Assembly (NCBI GenBank): GCA_036785325.1 | Contig: JAXIVH010000014.1 | Location: forward strand, 8,275,891 to 8,339,890 | Reading direction: 5' to 3' | Length of the DNA stretch: 64,000 nucleotides | DNA from: Urophycis tenuis | Lineage: Eukaryota > Chordata > Actinopteri > Gadiformes > Phycidae | Shown: positions 55,501 to 64,000 of the stretch, in pieces | How the letters are laid out: the number at the start of each line of letters is the position of its first letter | How positions within the stretch are numbered: the stretch's first letter is position 1 | Notes under the pieces: generated by a model | What the model saw: only the letters and a program-made list of their open reading frames with translations | Told to the model about the DNA's origin: nothing | Databases searched by the model: none | Made by a program: the position numbers and the translations under genes

Positions 55501-58500
55501 CCAGCGGGGTAGACGGTGGGCCCCGTGGGGTACGCGGTGGAGCCTGTGGGGTACACGGTGGAGCCTGTGGGGTACACGGTGGAGCCTCTGGGGTAGACGG
55601 TGGGCCCAGCGGGGTAGACGGTGGGCCCCGTGGGGTACGCGGTGGAGCCTGTGGGGTACACGGTGGAGCCTCTGGGGTAGACGGTGGGCCCAGCGGGGTA
55701 GACGGTGGGCCCCGTGGGGTACGCGGTGGAGCCTGTGGGGTACACGGTGGAGACTGTGGGGCACGCGGTGGAGCCTGTGGGGCACGCGGTGGAGCCTGTG
55801 GGGTACGCGGTGGAGCCTGTGGGGCACGCGGTGGAGCCTGTGGGGTACACGGTGGGCCCTGTACGGTGTGCGTGCAGCAACAAGAGTTTTCTTTTTGTGG
55901 ATGTTGACCTGGACAGCGAGCGGCTCTCAATGTGGCGGCAGCGTGTTTTGCTTTCCGTGACACGTTTCTATGTACTTCTCTGTGCCCTGGTCCCATCTGA
56001 GGCCTTTTTAACGGACGCTTTGACTGTCTTGACTCAATCACTCAATAGGGGTTTTTACGGTGTTGCACCTTTTAAAAAGTTGTATTTGATCTCGTGCTTG
56101 CCACTAGGGAGTAAGGAAGGCCCATTTTACATACCGCAAAAGAACAAAAGAAATCTGTTTGACAGAAACTGGATGCATGACCACAAAGTCACAATACATA
56201 AAACCAGCAACATACGTTACAAAAATAACTCTATAGTACTGCTTGTACCTTGATGTTCTATTATTTTTATAGTCTATTTTATTATGGTGTAAAACCTGTT
56301 GCTGCGGGCTAGATCAGAAAAGAGTTAAGAAAACACACGTCCAACAGTGAAAATATATGAGACCGATGATAATGCATTACAATGACTTCATTGGAGATCG
56401 TTTATAGTCACAATAGCATGCTTACGGGTCGAGTACCTTTAGACTGATTTATAGAAGTGCATTCATATAGAAACTCTTTATTGAGGAAGTTCTGTAACAC
56501 TGATTCATGTTCCAACAGTTCATTGACATTTACCTATGCTGAATCAGTATCACAGTTTCACTCTTCCTTTCCATTTCTGCCTCATTTCTCGCAATTCAAC
56601 ATGAAAGTAGCCCTTTCTCTCGAAACCCCAAAGGTCAGAGATCATATCTCCTGCCTTCAGTTGATTCCTGTGTCCCCGACACAGAAACGTGTTGAGATGT
56701 CTCAAGGCACCTGAACCACCCATTTATCAACAGTGGGCTTCGACCAAGGGTTCACTAATTAGCGATGTGGCCATCACCTCTCCTGGGATGATTAACCAGA
56801 CCACATTGACTACGGCTCTCGCCACCCCCTTAAGCCAACAGGGAGGCCATGCAGCCTTTCAGCCATCGACTCCCGGGCCTCCCATTTATAACACCCCTAT
56901 GGAGCCAAGGCGTGTTTGTTCTCTGCTGGCGGCACAAAGGGGGAACTTGTTCAAGGTATCTTGCGCGAGTCCCGGTTTTGGTTTATGCAGGTGCTGCTTA
57001 ACCACCCTTTTGTGAACAGTAATCTGGTAATCACCCGTTAACAGATTAGCTATGCACGGGCAATAAGTACGGCCCGTATTACATAAGCGAGCCATGTATC
57101 AAATTGACCTGAATGTGGCCAAGGAGTGCACTGCAAGTGGTGCTGTTGCAGCCTCAGGTGTTTGTTTGTTGTGGCTTGTCTGTTATGGCTACAGGCCTGT
57201 TGGCGCATACATCCAGCGAGTCACCCCATGCTGGTGTGTCGGGTCCACAGACCTGGGTGCAGCTAGCGGCACATGTTGACCGCCCTTGCCCTTGCTGCTG
57301 TTAGACAACCCGTGCTCCCCGGCGCTGTCAGCTCTGCCGCGGACGTTTGTGTCTAAATAAGTAGATTACAGAAACGTCCCAAAAGCATTTTTAGCTCCAC
57401 TGCTTCTTTCTAACATGAAGTGAAACGCCAACCGCCCCCCCTTCCCCCCCTTTGTTTTTCTGTTGGGTTTTAAGTGAACTGTCAGTTTCCAAGGGAACTA
57501 TGAATTAGGTGATTCATATTTCAGGTAACAGTTCACTGTGCAAAGACTCTAATTAATAATTTGTGCGAGGATAAGGCGTGAATTGTGAATCTGTTTCTTT
57601 ACTTTTGCCACACGAAAAGTAAAGTAAAAGTAAAAGTAAAGTAAATAACAAAATTAATAAATTATTATTATTATCATTATTATTATTGTTATTGTTATTA
57701 TTATTATCATCATTATCTGAAAGCTAATGAATGACACTAGTTACAGCAAGCCTAGGGTAACTGTTCCAAGGACTTGTCACATTCCACCTAAACTCAAAAA
57801 GTACATAAAATACATTGAAGAGATAATACATTTATTAGCAACCGAAAAAAACAAGAACAACATTGCCGAGAGGTGACAACCGGCCTCTCCTGGCTGGCCC
57901 TCAACATTCCACCTGCCCCAGGCAATCGACACAAACAACACGCCACTTGGAAGCGTGTGACGACCTTTAACCCCTGCCTCCCCGCCCGCAGCTGGACCTC
58001 AGCCAGCCCCTGGAGGAGCAGGGACCCCTGGACGTGATCATCCACAAACTGACCGACCTCATCCTGGAGGCCGACCAGAACGACTCACAGGCCGTCTTGC
58101 AGGTGCAGAGAGTGCAGGTAGGACCGCTTCGCTGCTCCCTCCACAGGCTCCCCTCTCTCTGGTGGACTTTGAAAAAGCAGAGAATGTGTTAGCAGAAAAA
58201 TGTGTGGATGGAGTGGGTGTCAAAGTACATTGAATGTATTAATAAAATGTGTTGGAAATGTCACGCATCGTGTAGAAGCATCGCAAATGCCAACTTGTAA
58301 CCAAAGATCGGCTCCCAACCAAGGCTTGGTTTAGTGGACTTTGACTCAACAAAGCTTTGAGTATTTCCCAAACAGTAGTGCTTTAGTCTGTGTACCTGTT
58401 GCAATCACCATCATCCCATCATAAAGCCAAAATCACCACCCTGACAGGAGGGCACACTATAGAGCCACTCCATGCAGCCAGCTTGGTGTTTCTGCTTCTA

Positions 58501-58965
58501 TCTCCAAGCAAATTTTGCAAGATAGTGGGCCCTATAATGAACTGTATTTAAATCTACAGTGTACACCTCAATTTTGTGGCATTGGTTTTACAAGCCAACA
58601 TCCTTGTTACATGGAAGCCTGGTTTGGATTCACCAAAAGATCTGATGAGACAGTTCTCTGCGTTCCTCCCAGACATGATTGCTAATTTTTATCTAGAAAA
58701 ATAAATAAGTCACCAAGAAGTAAGGGACTGAGTGACAAATCGTCGTGATGGTCTTTTATGGAGCTCCGCAGCTGCAATAAGACATGTTTGATTTTCGCCG
58801 GAACTTGAAACGATCAGTCGACGTCTGCCACGTAACAGCCAGTCACAGCTCCAACTGTGGATGTGGGTTCACACTTCGAATGGGTTCACACTGCGAATTT
58901 AATTGATGTTGATCTGACGGGGTTACATTGGGTATGAAAATTAATTCCAACATCTCATGATCACA

Positions 58966-59000
<35 letters not shown>

Positions 59001-60787
59001 ACCCCCTCCCTCCCTTTCCATATCTCTATCTATCTATCCAAATGACTCAGAGCATTCAAGGTGAAGGTGGTCACTTAGTCACCTCCTGACCAAGAGGCTA
59101 GTCGGTATGTTTAACCTTGAATAGCTCACTTGGATCGAACCCCTTTCAGGGGAAGGAAGGGTCTATTTTGTCTCGCCTTGGGGGCTCCGCCTAGTTCCCT
59201 CAGGATTGTGACATTGAAACAATTCTCTGAGAATGTAATAATCATGTGTTTTACGAGTACATTCACAATCAACAAGGCAAAAAATCAATCCATTAGTCAA
59301 AAGACGAGCCGCCCAAAAAGTATTGGACGCGAGTGGGATGGAAACGGCTCCCTGCCAACCGCCATCAGTTTAATATGGTGCCCCTCCTCTGCCCGTCATG
59401 AGGTGACTCAGTCTCCCCGGCAGACTGAGGGCACGCGGCAGCACGGCCGAGGCAGGCCCAGTCCCAAGGCCCAGTCAGAGGTGAACCTGAAACCTCTTAA
59501 ACCCCACGCCACGGCGCACCGTCTCGTCATGTCGGACACACGGGCACGGTGTGTAAAGGGGCGTTCATCACCCAGTCAGCGGGGGTTGGGGTCTGAGAGG
59601 GACAGCGGTTGGAGTGGAACTTTGAGCCAGCCGGCCGGCGAGAGATTGTCTGGTTTTATTGTCCCCTTATCAGAAAGGTGAGGCTTTGTTTCCCTCCAGG
59701 CCTAAACAAACACGGGGGCCGACGCTTCCTGAGAAGATGTGCACATGTTGAGGAAATGAACATAATGTTGTGGACTGTTGATGACTTGGCCTTTTAGCAT
59801 CTGAGAAATTGATACAGAACGTTTCGGAGTGATTTCAAATGAAAACTATTTTTGCAGTATTGAGTGCGGCCATAAAAAAGGCAGAATTGCATTGAGTTGT
59901 CTTCACTTGTCTGGACCTGCAGAACGGACAGAGGAGTGAGATGATGTTGACCGCGGGGTGCGTGTGTGTGTGTGTGTGACCCTCACCAACACCCTCGGCG
60001 AGGTCTCGGGGGTCTGGTCTGTACGTCTGAACCATTTCTCAGACTCAAGCGCCAGCCCCCACCTCAGGCTGCTCCTCTGAACCACCGGCACCTTCATTTG
60101 GGTCGCCTGGTTTTTTTTTTTTGTCGTCCTCGTCGTCGTTTGTCTGCCTTACGTAACGACCCGGCGGTCTTTGATCTACGCCGCGCGGTCGGACATCCTA
60201 CAGATGGCCCCTCCGTCTCAAGGAGAAAAACCTCCAGGCTTTGTTTACGGGCCGCATACTACCCAGAGCCGTGTGTTATTTGCGTGCAGGCACCGGGGCC
60301 TGCGCTGTGTCTGACGGCACCGCGGCTGCTTCCTGCCAGGCCGGCGGGGACCAGGGTGTGTGGGTGCCCCGGGGGGGGGGCATGCCGCGGTGCAAAAGAA
60401 AAAAAAAAAGAAGAAGAGCCAAGGCCGTGGTGCGAGCCCAGCGTCTGCCGCCAGCTTTTTTAGAACGGCTCACGGTGGAAGAAAGAGGGTCGTTTGTTGT
60501 GTTGTGTTGATGATGCTTCCGCAACAACGGAGGCAGAGATGGGCGGAGAATGACGTGCGGGGCAGTGGTGGTGGTGGTGGTGGTGGTGGTGGGGGTTATG
60601 GGGAACGCTTTGGAGAGAGCAAGAGAGGAGTGTTTGGCGCCAGCAGTCGGTTTTGCTAGGGAGTGGTCTGGGGGTCCGGTTGTGTAACAATAACAGAACA
60701 AGAAGAGGCTGATGGCCCACCTCGTGCTGCAACAACCTGCCTTCAAGGCAACGGATGACTTGCCCAATGTAGGCCTGCTGGCAAAAC

Positions 60788-60859
<72 letters not shown>

Positions 60860-60995
60860 GACAGCGTGTGGCAACTTGTTGGCCCTTGGTGGTATTCATA
60901 TTTGAAGCAACGCTACTTGAGTGTTTGCTTGAAGAAGCAACCGCAAAGTTTGTTTCTGTTTTGTTCTCTTATGGCAGGAAAAGACGGTGGGCCAC

Positions 60996-61039
<44 letters not shown>

Positions 61040-61490
61040 GCTGTAGAGCAGGAGCCTTGCACATACCCTCCTCCGGCGAAACAACGTCTGCTAGGTGATG
61101 AGAAATCAGTCATGGCCTGTGATTTGACTGCATGGCGGGAATGTCTCAACCGACACCCAGTGGGTGTCAACCACTGCAAATACAAGGGCTTTCATCAGTG
61201 GGTCATATCCTCCATTGATACCTCATTCCGTAATAGATGGTGACTTAACTGACATTTATTTTAATGAGTATCTTTGGGGATCTTCAAGATTGCCACTTTT
61301 ACACGTAATTTAGTCTTTGTGTGCGCACGCTTGCCTTCACCGTGTTTGCCCCGTGTGTGTTTTTTTTTTCAGGACTACATCGACGCCCACCCAGAGACCA
61401 TCATCCTGGACCCCCTCCCAGCCATTCGGACCCTACTTGACCGCTGCAAGTCCTACCAGCTGGTGCACAAGATCGAGGACTGTATGCAAG
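46558..61490 (+). CDS. itpk1: ITPK1, inositol-tetrakisphosphate 1-kinase (N-terminal 121 residues, partial)
   Basis: ITPK1 is an ATP-grasp kinase/phosphomutase that interconverts inositol tris- and tetrakisphosphates on the route to higher inositol phosphates. Coding exons: 46558-46652, 51200-51224 (25 nt), 57992-58117, 61373-61490. Phases are consistent (364 nt; the last codon is split with one base). The start MQTFLKGRRVGYWLSEKK is the conserved family N-terminus. Segments such as DVIIHKLTD, LEADQNDSQ and HPETIILDPLPAIRTLLDR match vertebrate ITPK1 nearly exactly. Lys18, Lys59 and Arg106, which I recall as substrate contacts in the human enzyme, are all present. The ATP-grasp core and the rest of the about 414-residue protein lie beyond the right edge. 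Introns are very large compared with the coding exons. Confidence 0.96.
46653..51199 (+). other. itpk1: itpk1 intron 1
   Basis: This is 4.5 kb with no recognised exon. It contains an imperfect two-copy repeat at about 50278-50340 (AGTCATRGAAGGGTCAGTTATTTT) and a 10-bp tandem repeat GTGTACAATG at about 50860-50892. It is otherwise unique-looking sequence. Confidence 0.6.
55404..55862. repeat. 21-bp minisatellite, 21 full units plus a partial
   Basis: The unit is of the type GTACACGGTGGAGCCTGTGG plus G. Five variant units (A-E) occur in a fixed order: A-B-C-D-E at 55446-55550, an identical A-B-C-D-E at 55551-55655, then B-C-D-E at 55656-55739. This gives a 105-bp higher-order repeat. The outer units are more variable, and those after 55761 carry GCACGCGG. 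Because 21 is divisible by three and units lack stops, long open frames cross it on both strands (heptad-like YPTGSTV, GVHGGAC); I do not consider these genes. Confidence 0.95.
57612..57718. repeat. AAAGTA and TTA simple repeats
   Basis: AAAGTAAAAGTA-type repeats are followed by (TTA)n/(TTATCA)n sequence. They are intronic in itpk1, about 270 bp upstream of exon 3. Confidence 0.85.
58118..61372 (+). other. itpk1: itpk1 intron 3
   Basis: This is 3.3 kb. It contains CT at 58971-58996, CA at 60789-60854 (with a trailing GACA), CA at 60997-61034 and a short (GGT)n at about 60566-60590. The 183-codon open frame at 59130-59681 is unrecognised and unsupported. The intron ends in a T-rich tract (TTTTTTTTTCAG) at the exon 4 acceptor. 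Confidence 0.6.
60789..60854. repeat. (CA)33 microsatellite
   Basis: A perfect CA run is followed by GACAGACAG. A second CA run lies at 60997-61034. Confidence 0.97.
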
Positions 61491-63210
61491 GTAACCCGGT
61501 GTACTCCCACGCACCCACCGACCCCAGTCCCAGCGAGGCTGGTCACCAGACCGTAGCCATACCAGCTGTGGAGTTTGGGGCGTTTTGGAGTTGAGAGACT
61601 GGCCAGACTACGTGCAGAATAGACCACAAGGCTGCAGGACAAACACGGGTGTCGCTCGTAATGCTTATAAGCGTTCCTCTCTTTGTGTCTGTCAGGGCGT
61701 GGCTAGAAGAATACACTCATGTGGAGATGTCTCACAGGGAACACGGCCCATGTGCCCTGCTGCATAAAAGTGGCAGACCCCATAATTGGTGTATGACTCT
61801 TGTGTTTGTCCCATGATGACGCCACCGTGAATAGGGCCTATTGTGTTGAATCAGATGTGTTTGGACGTCCTAATTGAGGGTGCAAATCCATGCAACGTTC
61901 TAAAAGGGACATTGATTTTAGTGTTTGGTCGTGCAGCGCTGGTGGGTGCCGGCTGCCTGTTTTTCCATGTGGATGTTTTTTTTTTCTTCTAAATCAAAAT
62001 GACTACGAAGAATGCACTGCTGCACACGAACGCCTTACAACTGTGGATTGTCATCCAAAACAGCGAGCAAGAATGAAATGACAGCACGCCATAAGTAAGG
62101 TTTTTGCTGGTGCGGTGTTATTGATGAACAGGAACTGTGGGTCTCTGCCTTTCTTCTCCCGGGCCCAGTGTAGCGGGATGGCTGTGGAGCAGACTCACAC
62201 TCTCGGCAGATTGATGGTTTCTCGTGCTTCCGAGCTCAGGATTTATCCCCCTGGCCCGACGTAGTTCTCGCGTCACAAATTGTATTTCCCCCCCCCCCCC
62301 CTCTCCGTGCGACGGCAATACGTCTCCTCTCACTATCCTGTCTGAACCCTGCATGAACCCATGGGCCCAGAGGGGAGCGCGTGTGCGTGTCTGTGTCTGT
62401 GTGTGTGTGCGTGTCTGTGTCTGTGTGCATGTGTGTGTGCGTGCGTGTGTGTGTGTGTCTCTGCGTGTGCGTGTGCATGCTGAAGTGGGGGGGCTGTCAT
62501 CAGTGGACCTGCAGCACCGATCCTTGCCGCCGTGCCTATAAATGCGGGGGCCATTTTCTGTTGCCTTGGCTGGCGGCGTAAAGCACAGCGATGACAGGAG
62601 GTTAACAGCAGGAGCAGACACCCCCCCCCCCCCCCAAATTGTACACAGACCGCCTACACACCCTGTAAACACACCTGTGACTCATCGTCCTCGTCTTAAT
62701 ATTTCCGCCGTACATGGCAGGGAAATATTGTTACTTCACACCGTATGCACAGGCGACCGGGGGGGGGATTCTGTGTGTGTCTGTGTGTGTGCGCACCAGA
62801 AGAAGGCTGTAGTTGTCTTGTCAGGGGAACGGCTTAAAGACATTTTACAATGTCTGCACAGTCAGCGCTTTATTTGAATAAAACCTGAAGAAACCCCTGA
62901 AGAAGAACCTGAAGAAACTAGCATGACGATTGTTATGTAATGACGGCCTCCGTATCCCTCTAGTTCTCACTCTTCTCTCTCTCTCTCGCTCTCTCTCGCT
63001 CTCTCTCACTCTCACTCACTCTTTCCCTGGCTCTGCATGTGTGTCGGTCCAATTGTGTGCCTGTCTGAATGTGCTCTGCGATGAAAGAGGAAATCTGGCT
63101 TGCTCATTGCAAGTCTTTTTAGCGCGTCCTTGCAGCTATTGCAAGAGGTGCTTGCGTCGATGCTTATAACGATTGGCCGCTGCTCAAATCTGGTTTAATT
63201 TGGGGTTGAA

Positions 63211-63318
63211 GGGGCATTTAGCAGACGCTTTTGTCCAAAGCGACGTAAAATCAGTAAAATCATTTGTGGTGTTCGACATGTGGAGAGTTGGAGGAGGCGG
63301 GGGGATCAAGGGGATCAA
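63211..63318 (-). mobile_element. 5'-truncated tRNA-derived SINE
   Basis: The tail GCATTTAGCAGACGCTTTTG and the following TTTGTGGTGTTCGACATGTG match the copies at 43019 and 32911. The tRNA-like head is missing after GGGGATCAA. It is in minus orientation. Confidence 0.75.
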
Positions 63319-63499
63319 TTTGGCAAACCAAAATCTTAAGTGAGTCACACCCCTTCACCTGGAGGAAAAAGGCGATTGTTAAATACGGAATCATTGCGGT
63401 CATTTCTGTGTTTGACGGCAGCTCGGTTGCATACATGATGGTGGACTCAAACAGGGCCGCGTCACGGAGGGGAACAACGCCAGAGGAGAAAGTCCGGCT

Positions 63500-63585
63500 T
63501 TCTCTCTCTTTCTCTCTTTCTCTCTTTCTCTCTTTCTCTCTCGCTCTCTTTCTCTCTCGCTCTCTTTCTCTCTCGCTCTCTCTCA
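63500..63585. repeat. (CTTT CTCT)n pyrimidine microsatellite
   Basis: TCTCTTTC units grade into TCTCGCTC units. The tract is intronic in itpk1. Confidence 0.9.
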
Positions 63586-63812
63586 GTCACTTCCTCCTGC
63601 TTATCAGCTGAGGGCACAGAGTTGCGGAGCGGCTCCAGCTGCCTAGGCAACCCGCTTCTAAAGGCCATAGAGGGGCCGCCATGTTGGGCCGCCCCGAGCA
63701 GCTCGGAATAGCATTTCAATGGCAGGAAGCACTTGAGGTGGACACGTGCACGCTTCTCTGGGAAGAGAGCTGAAAATTCAATACGTGTACACAAACCAGC
63801 TCTTCCCCGTAG

Positions 63813-63813
63813 C

Positions 63814-63842
<29 letters not shown>
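63813..63842. repeat. C30 homopolymer
   Basis: Thirty consecutive C residues form the longest homopolymer in the window. The true length may be uncertain in the assembly. Confidence 0.9.
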
Positions 63843-63845
<3 letters not shown>

Positions 63846-64000
63846 CGTTCGCCACGCGAGTCGGTCCCCGAGTCGAGACGCACAAACATTGCAAGCTTTT
63901 TACGGGAATTGTTTGAGCGATTACTCTAAACACGCGACGGAGAATGAAGTTATTGTAATGGTCTGTTTTAATGGCGGGCCGCCAGACAATGGCGGCGCAG

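Larger units (their letters stand above)
51225..57991 (+). other. itpk1: itpk1 intron 2
   Basis: This 6.8 kb intron contains a G16 run at 52118-52133, the 21-bp minisatellite at 55404-55862, an (AAGTA)n/(TTA)n low-complexity patch at about 57615-57715, and an unexplained 166-codon open frame at 51613-52113. No conserved exon is recognised. Confidence 0.6.
61491..64000 (+). other. itpk1: itpk1 intron 4, right edge of window
   Basis: Intron sequence runs to the end of the window. It contains C runs at 62289-62301 and 62621-62635, GT/GC-rich repeats at 62381-62478, CT repeats at 62970-63022 and 63500-63585, a SINE fragment at 63211-63318 and a C30 run at 63813-63842. The next conserved ITPK1 segment is not present. 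Confidence 0.6.

Noticed and set aside
55404..55862. Possible CRISPR-like array
   Set aside because: Units are directly tandem with no unique spacers, in a vertebrate intron. It is a minisatellite.
55194..56041. Long open frames on both strands over the 21-bp minisatellite
   Set aside because: The period is a multiple of three and the unit lacks stops, so frames stay open by arithmetic. No conserved domain flanks them.
59130..59681. 183-codon open frame in itpk1 intron 3
   Set aside because: It has no recognisable domain, a composition typical of chance frames in GC-rich intron, and no support from neighbours.

Overview
This is animal nuclear DNA, almost certainly from a ray-finned (teleost) fish. 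The coding sequence lies in many short exons with GT-AG introns. Dinucleotide and homopolymer repeats are very dense, and the interspersed repeats (a tRNA-headed SINE carrying a GCATTTAGCAGACGCTTTT-type tail, and a terminal-inverted-repeat element) are of kinds common in teleost genomes. There are no bacterial features, no rRNA, no CRISPR array and no complete mobile-element gene. The species cannot be told from the sequence alone.

Four conserved vertebrate genes are present. From left to right: unc79 (minus strand; the first 14 coding exons, 589 codons, running off the left edge), btbd7 (plus; complete, 1120 residues), ubr7 (minus; complete, 397 residues) and itpk1 (plus; the first four coding exons, 121 residues, running off the right edge). 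I rebuilt all of them exon by exon. Every junction is in phase and every coding length is consistent with one open frame. The order and relative orientations match, as I recall it, the human 14q32.12 block UNC79-BTBD7-UBR7-ITPK1. unc79/btbd7 and ubr7/itpk1 are head to head. btbd7/ubr7 are tail to tail, with poly(A) signals only about 50 bp apart.

Layout: 1-14.4 kb is unc79. 14.4-16.7 kb is a shared upstream region. About 16.7-41.1 kb is btbd7, with a probable noncoding first exon, a 5.4 kb intron, a 1.1 kb exon carrying both BTB domains, a 6.3 kb repeat-filled intron, a compact run of 3' exons and a 2.6 kb 3'UTR. 41.1-45.1 kb is ubr7. 45.1-46.6 kb is a second divergent upstream region. 46.6-64 kb is itpk1, mostly intron. 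The four products act separately: NALCN-channel subunit, epithelial morphogenesis factor, N-recognin-family ubiquitin ligase and inositol phosphate kinase. They are neighbours by ancient synteny, not a pathway.

I found no previously undescribed gene system. The points most worth a second look are structural. Pyrimidine microsatellites abut several 3' splice sites. Inverted SINE tails flank ubr7 exon 7. A SINE disrupted by a second repeat sits 54 bp upstream of a btbd7 exon. A 21-bp minisatellite with higher-order structure lies in itpk1. A G24 tract lies 31 nt after the btbd7 stop. A Cys/His cluster is spread over four unc79 exons.
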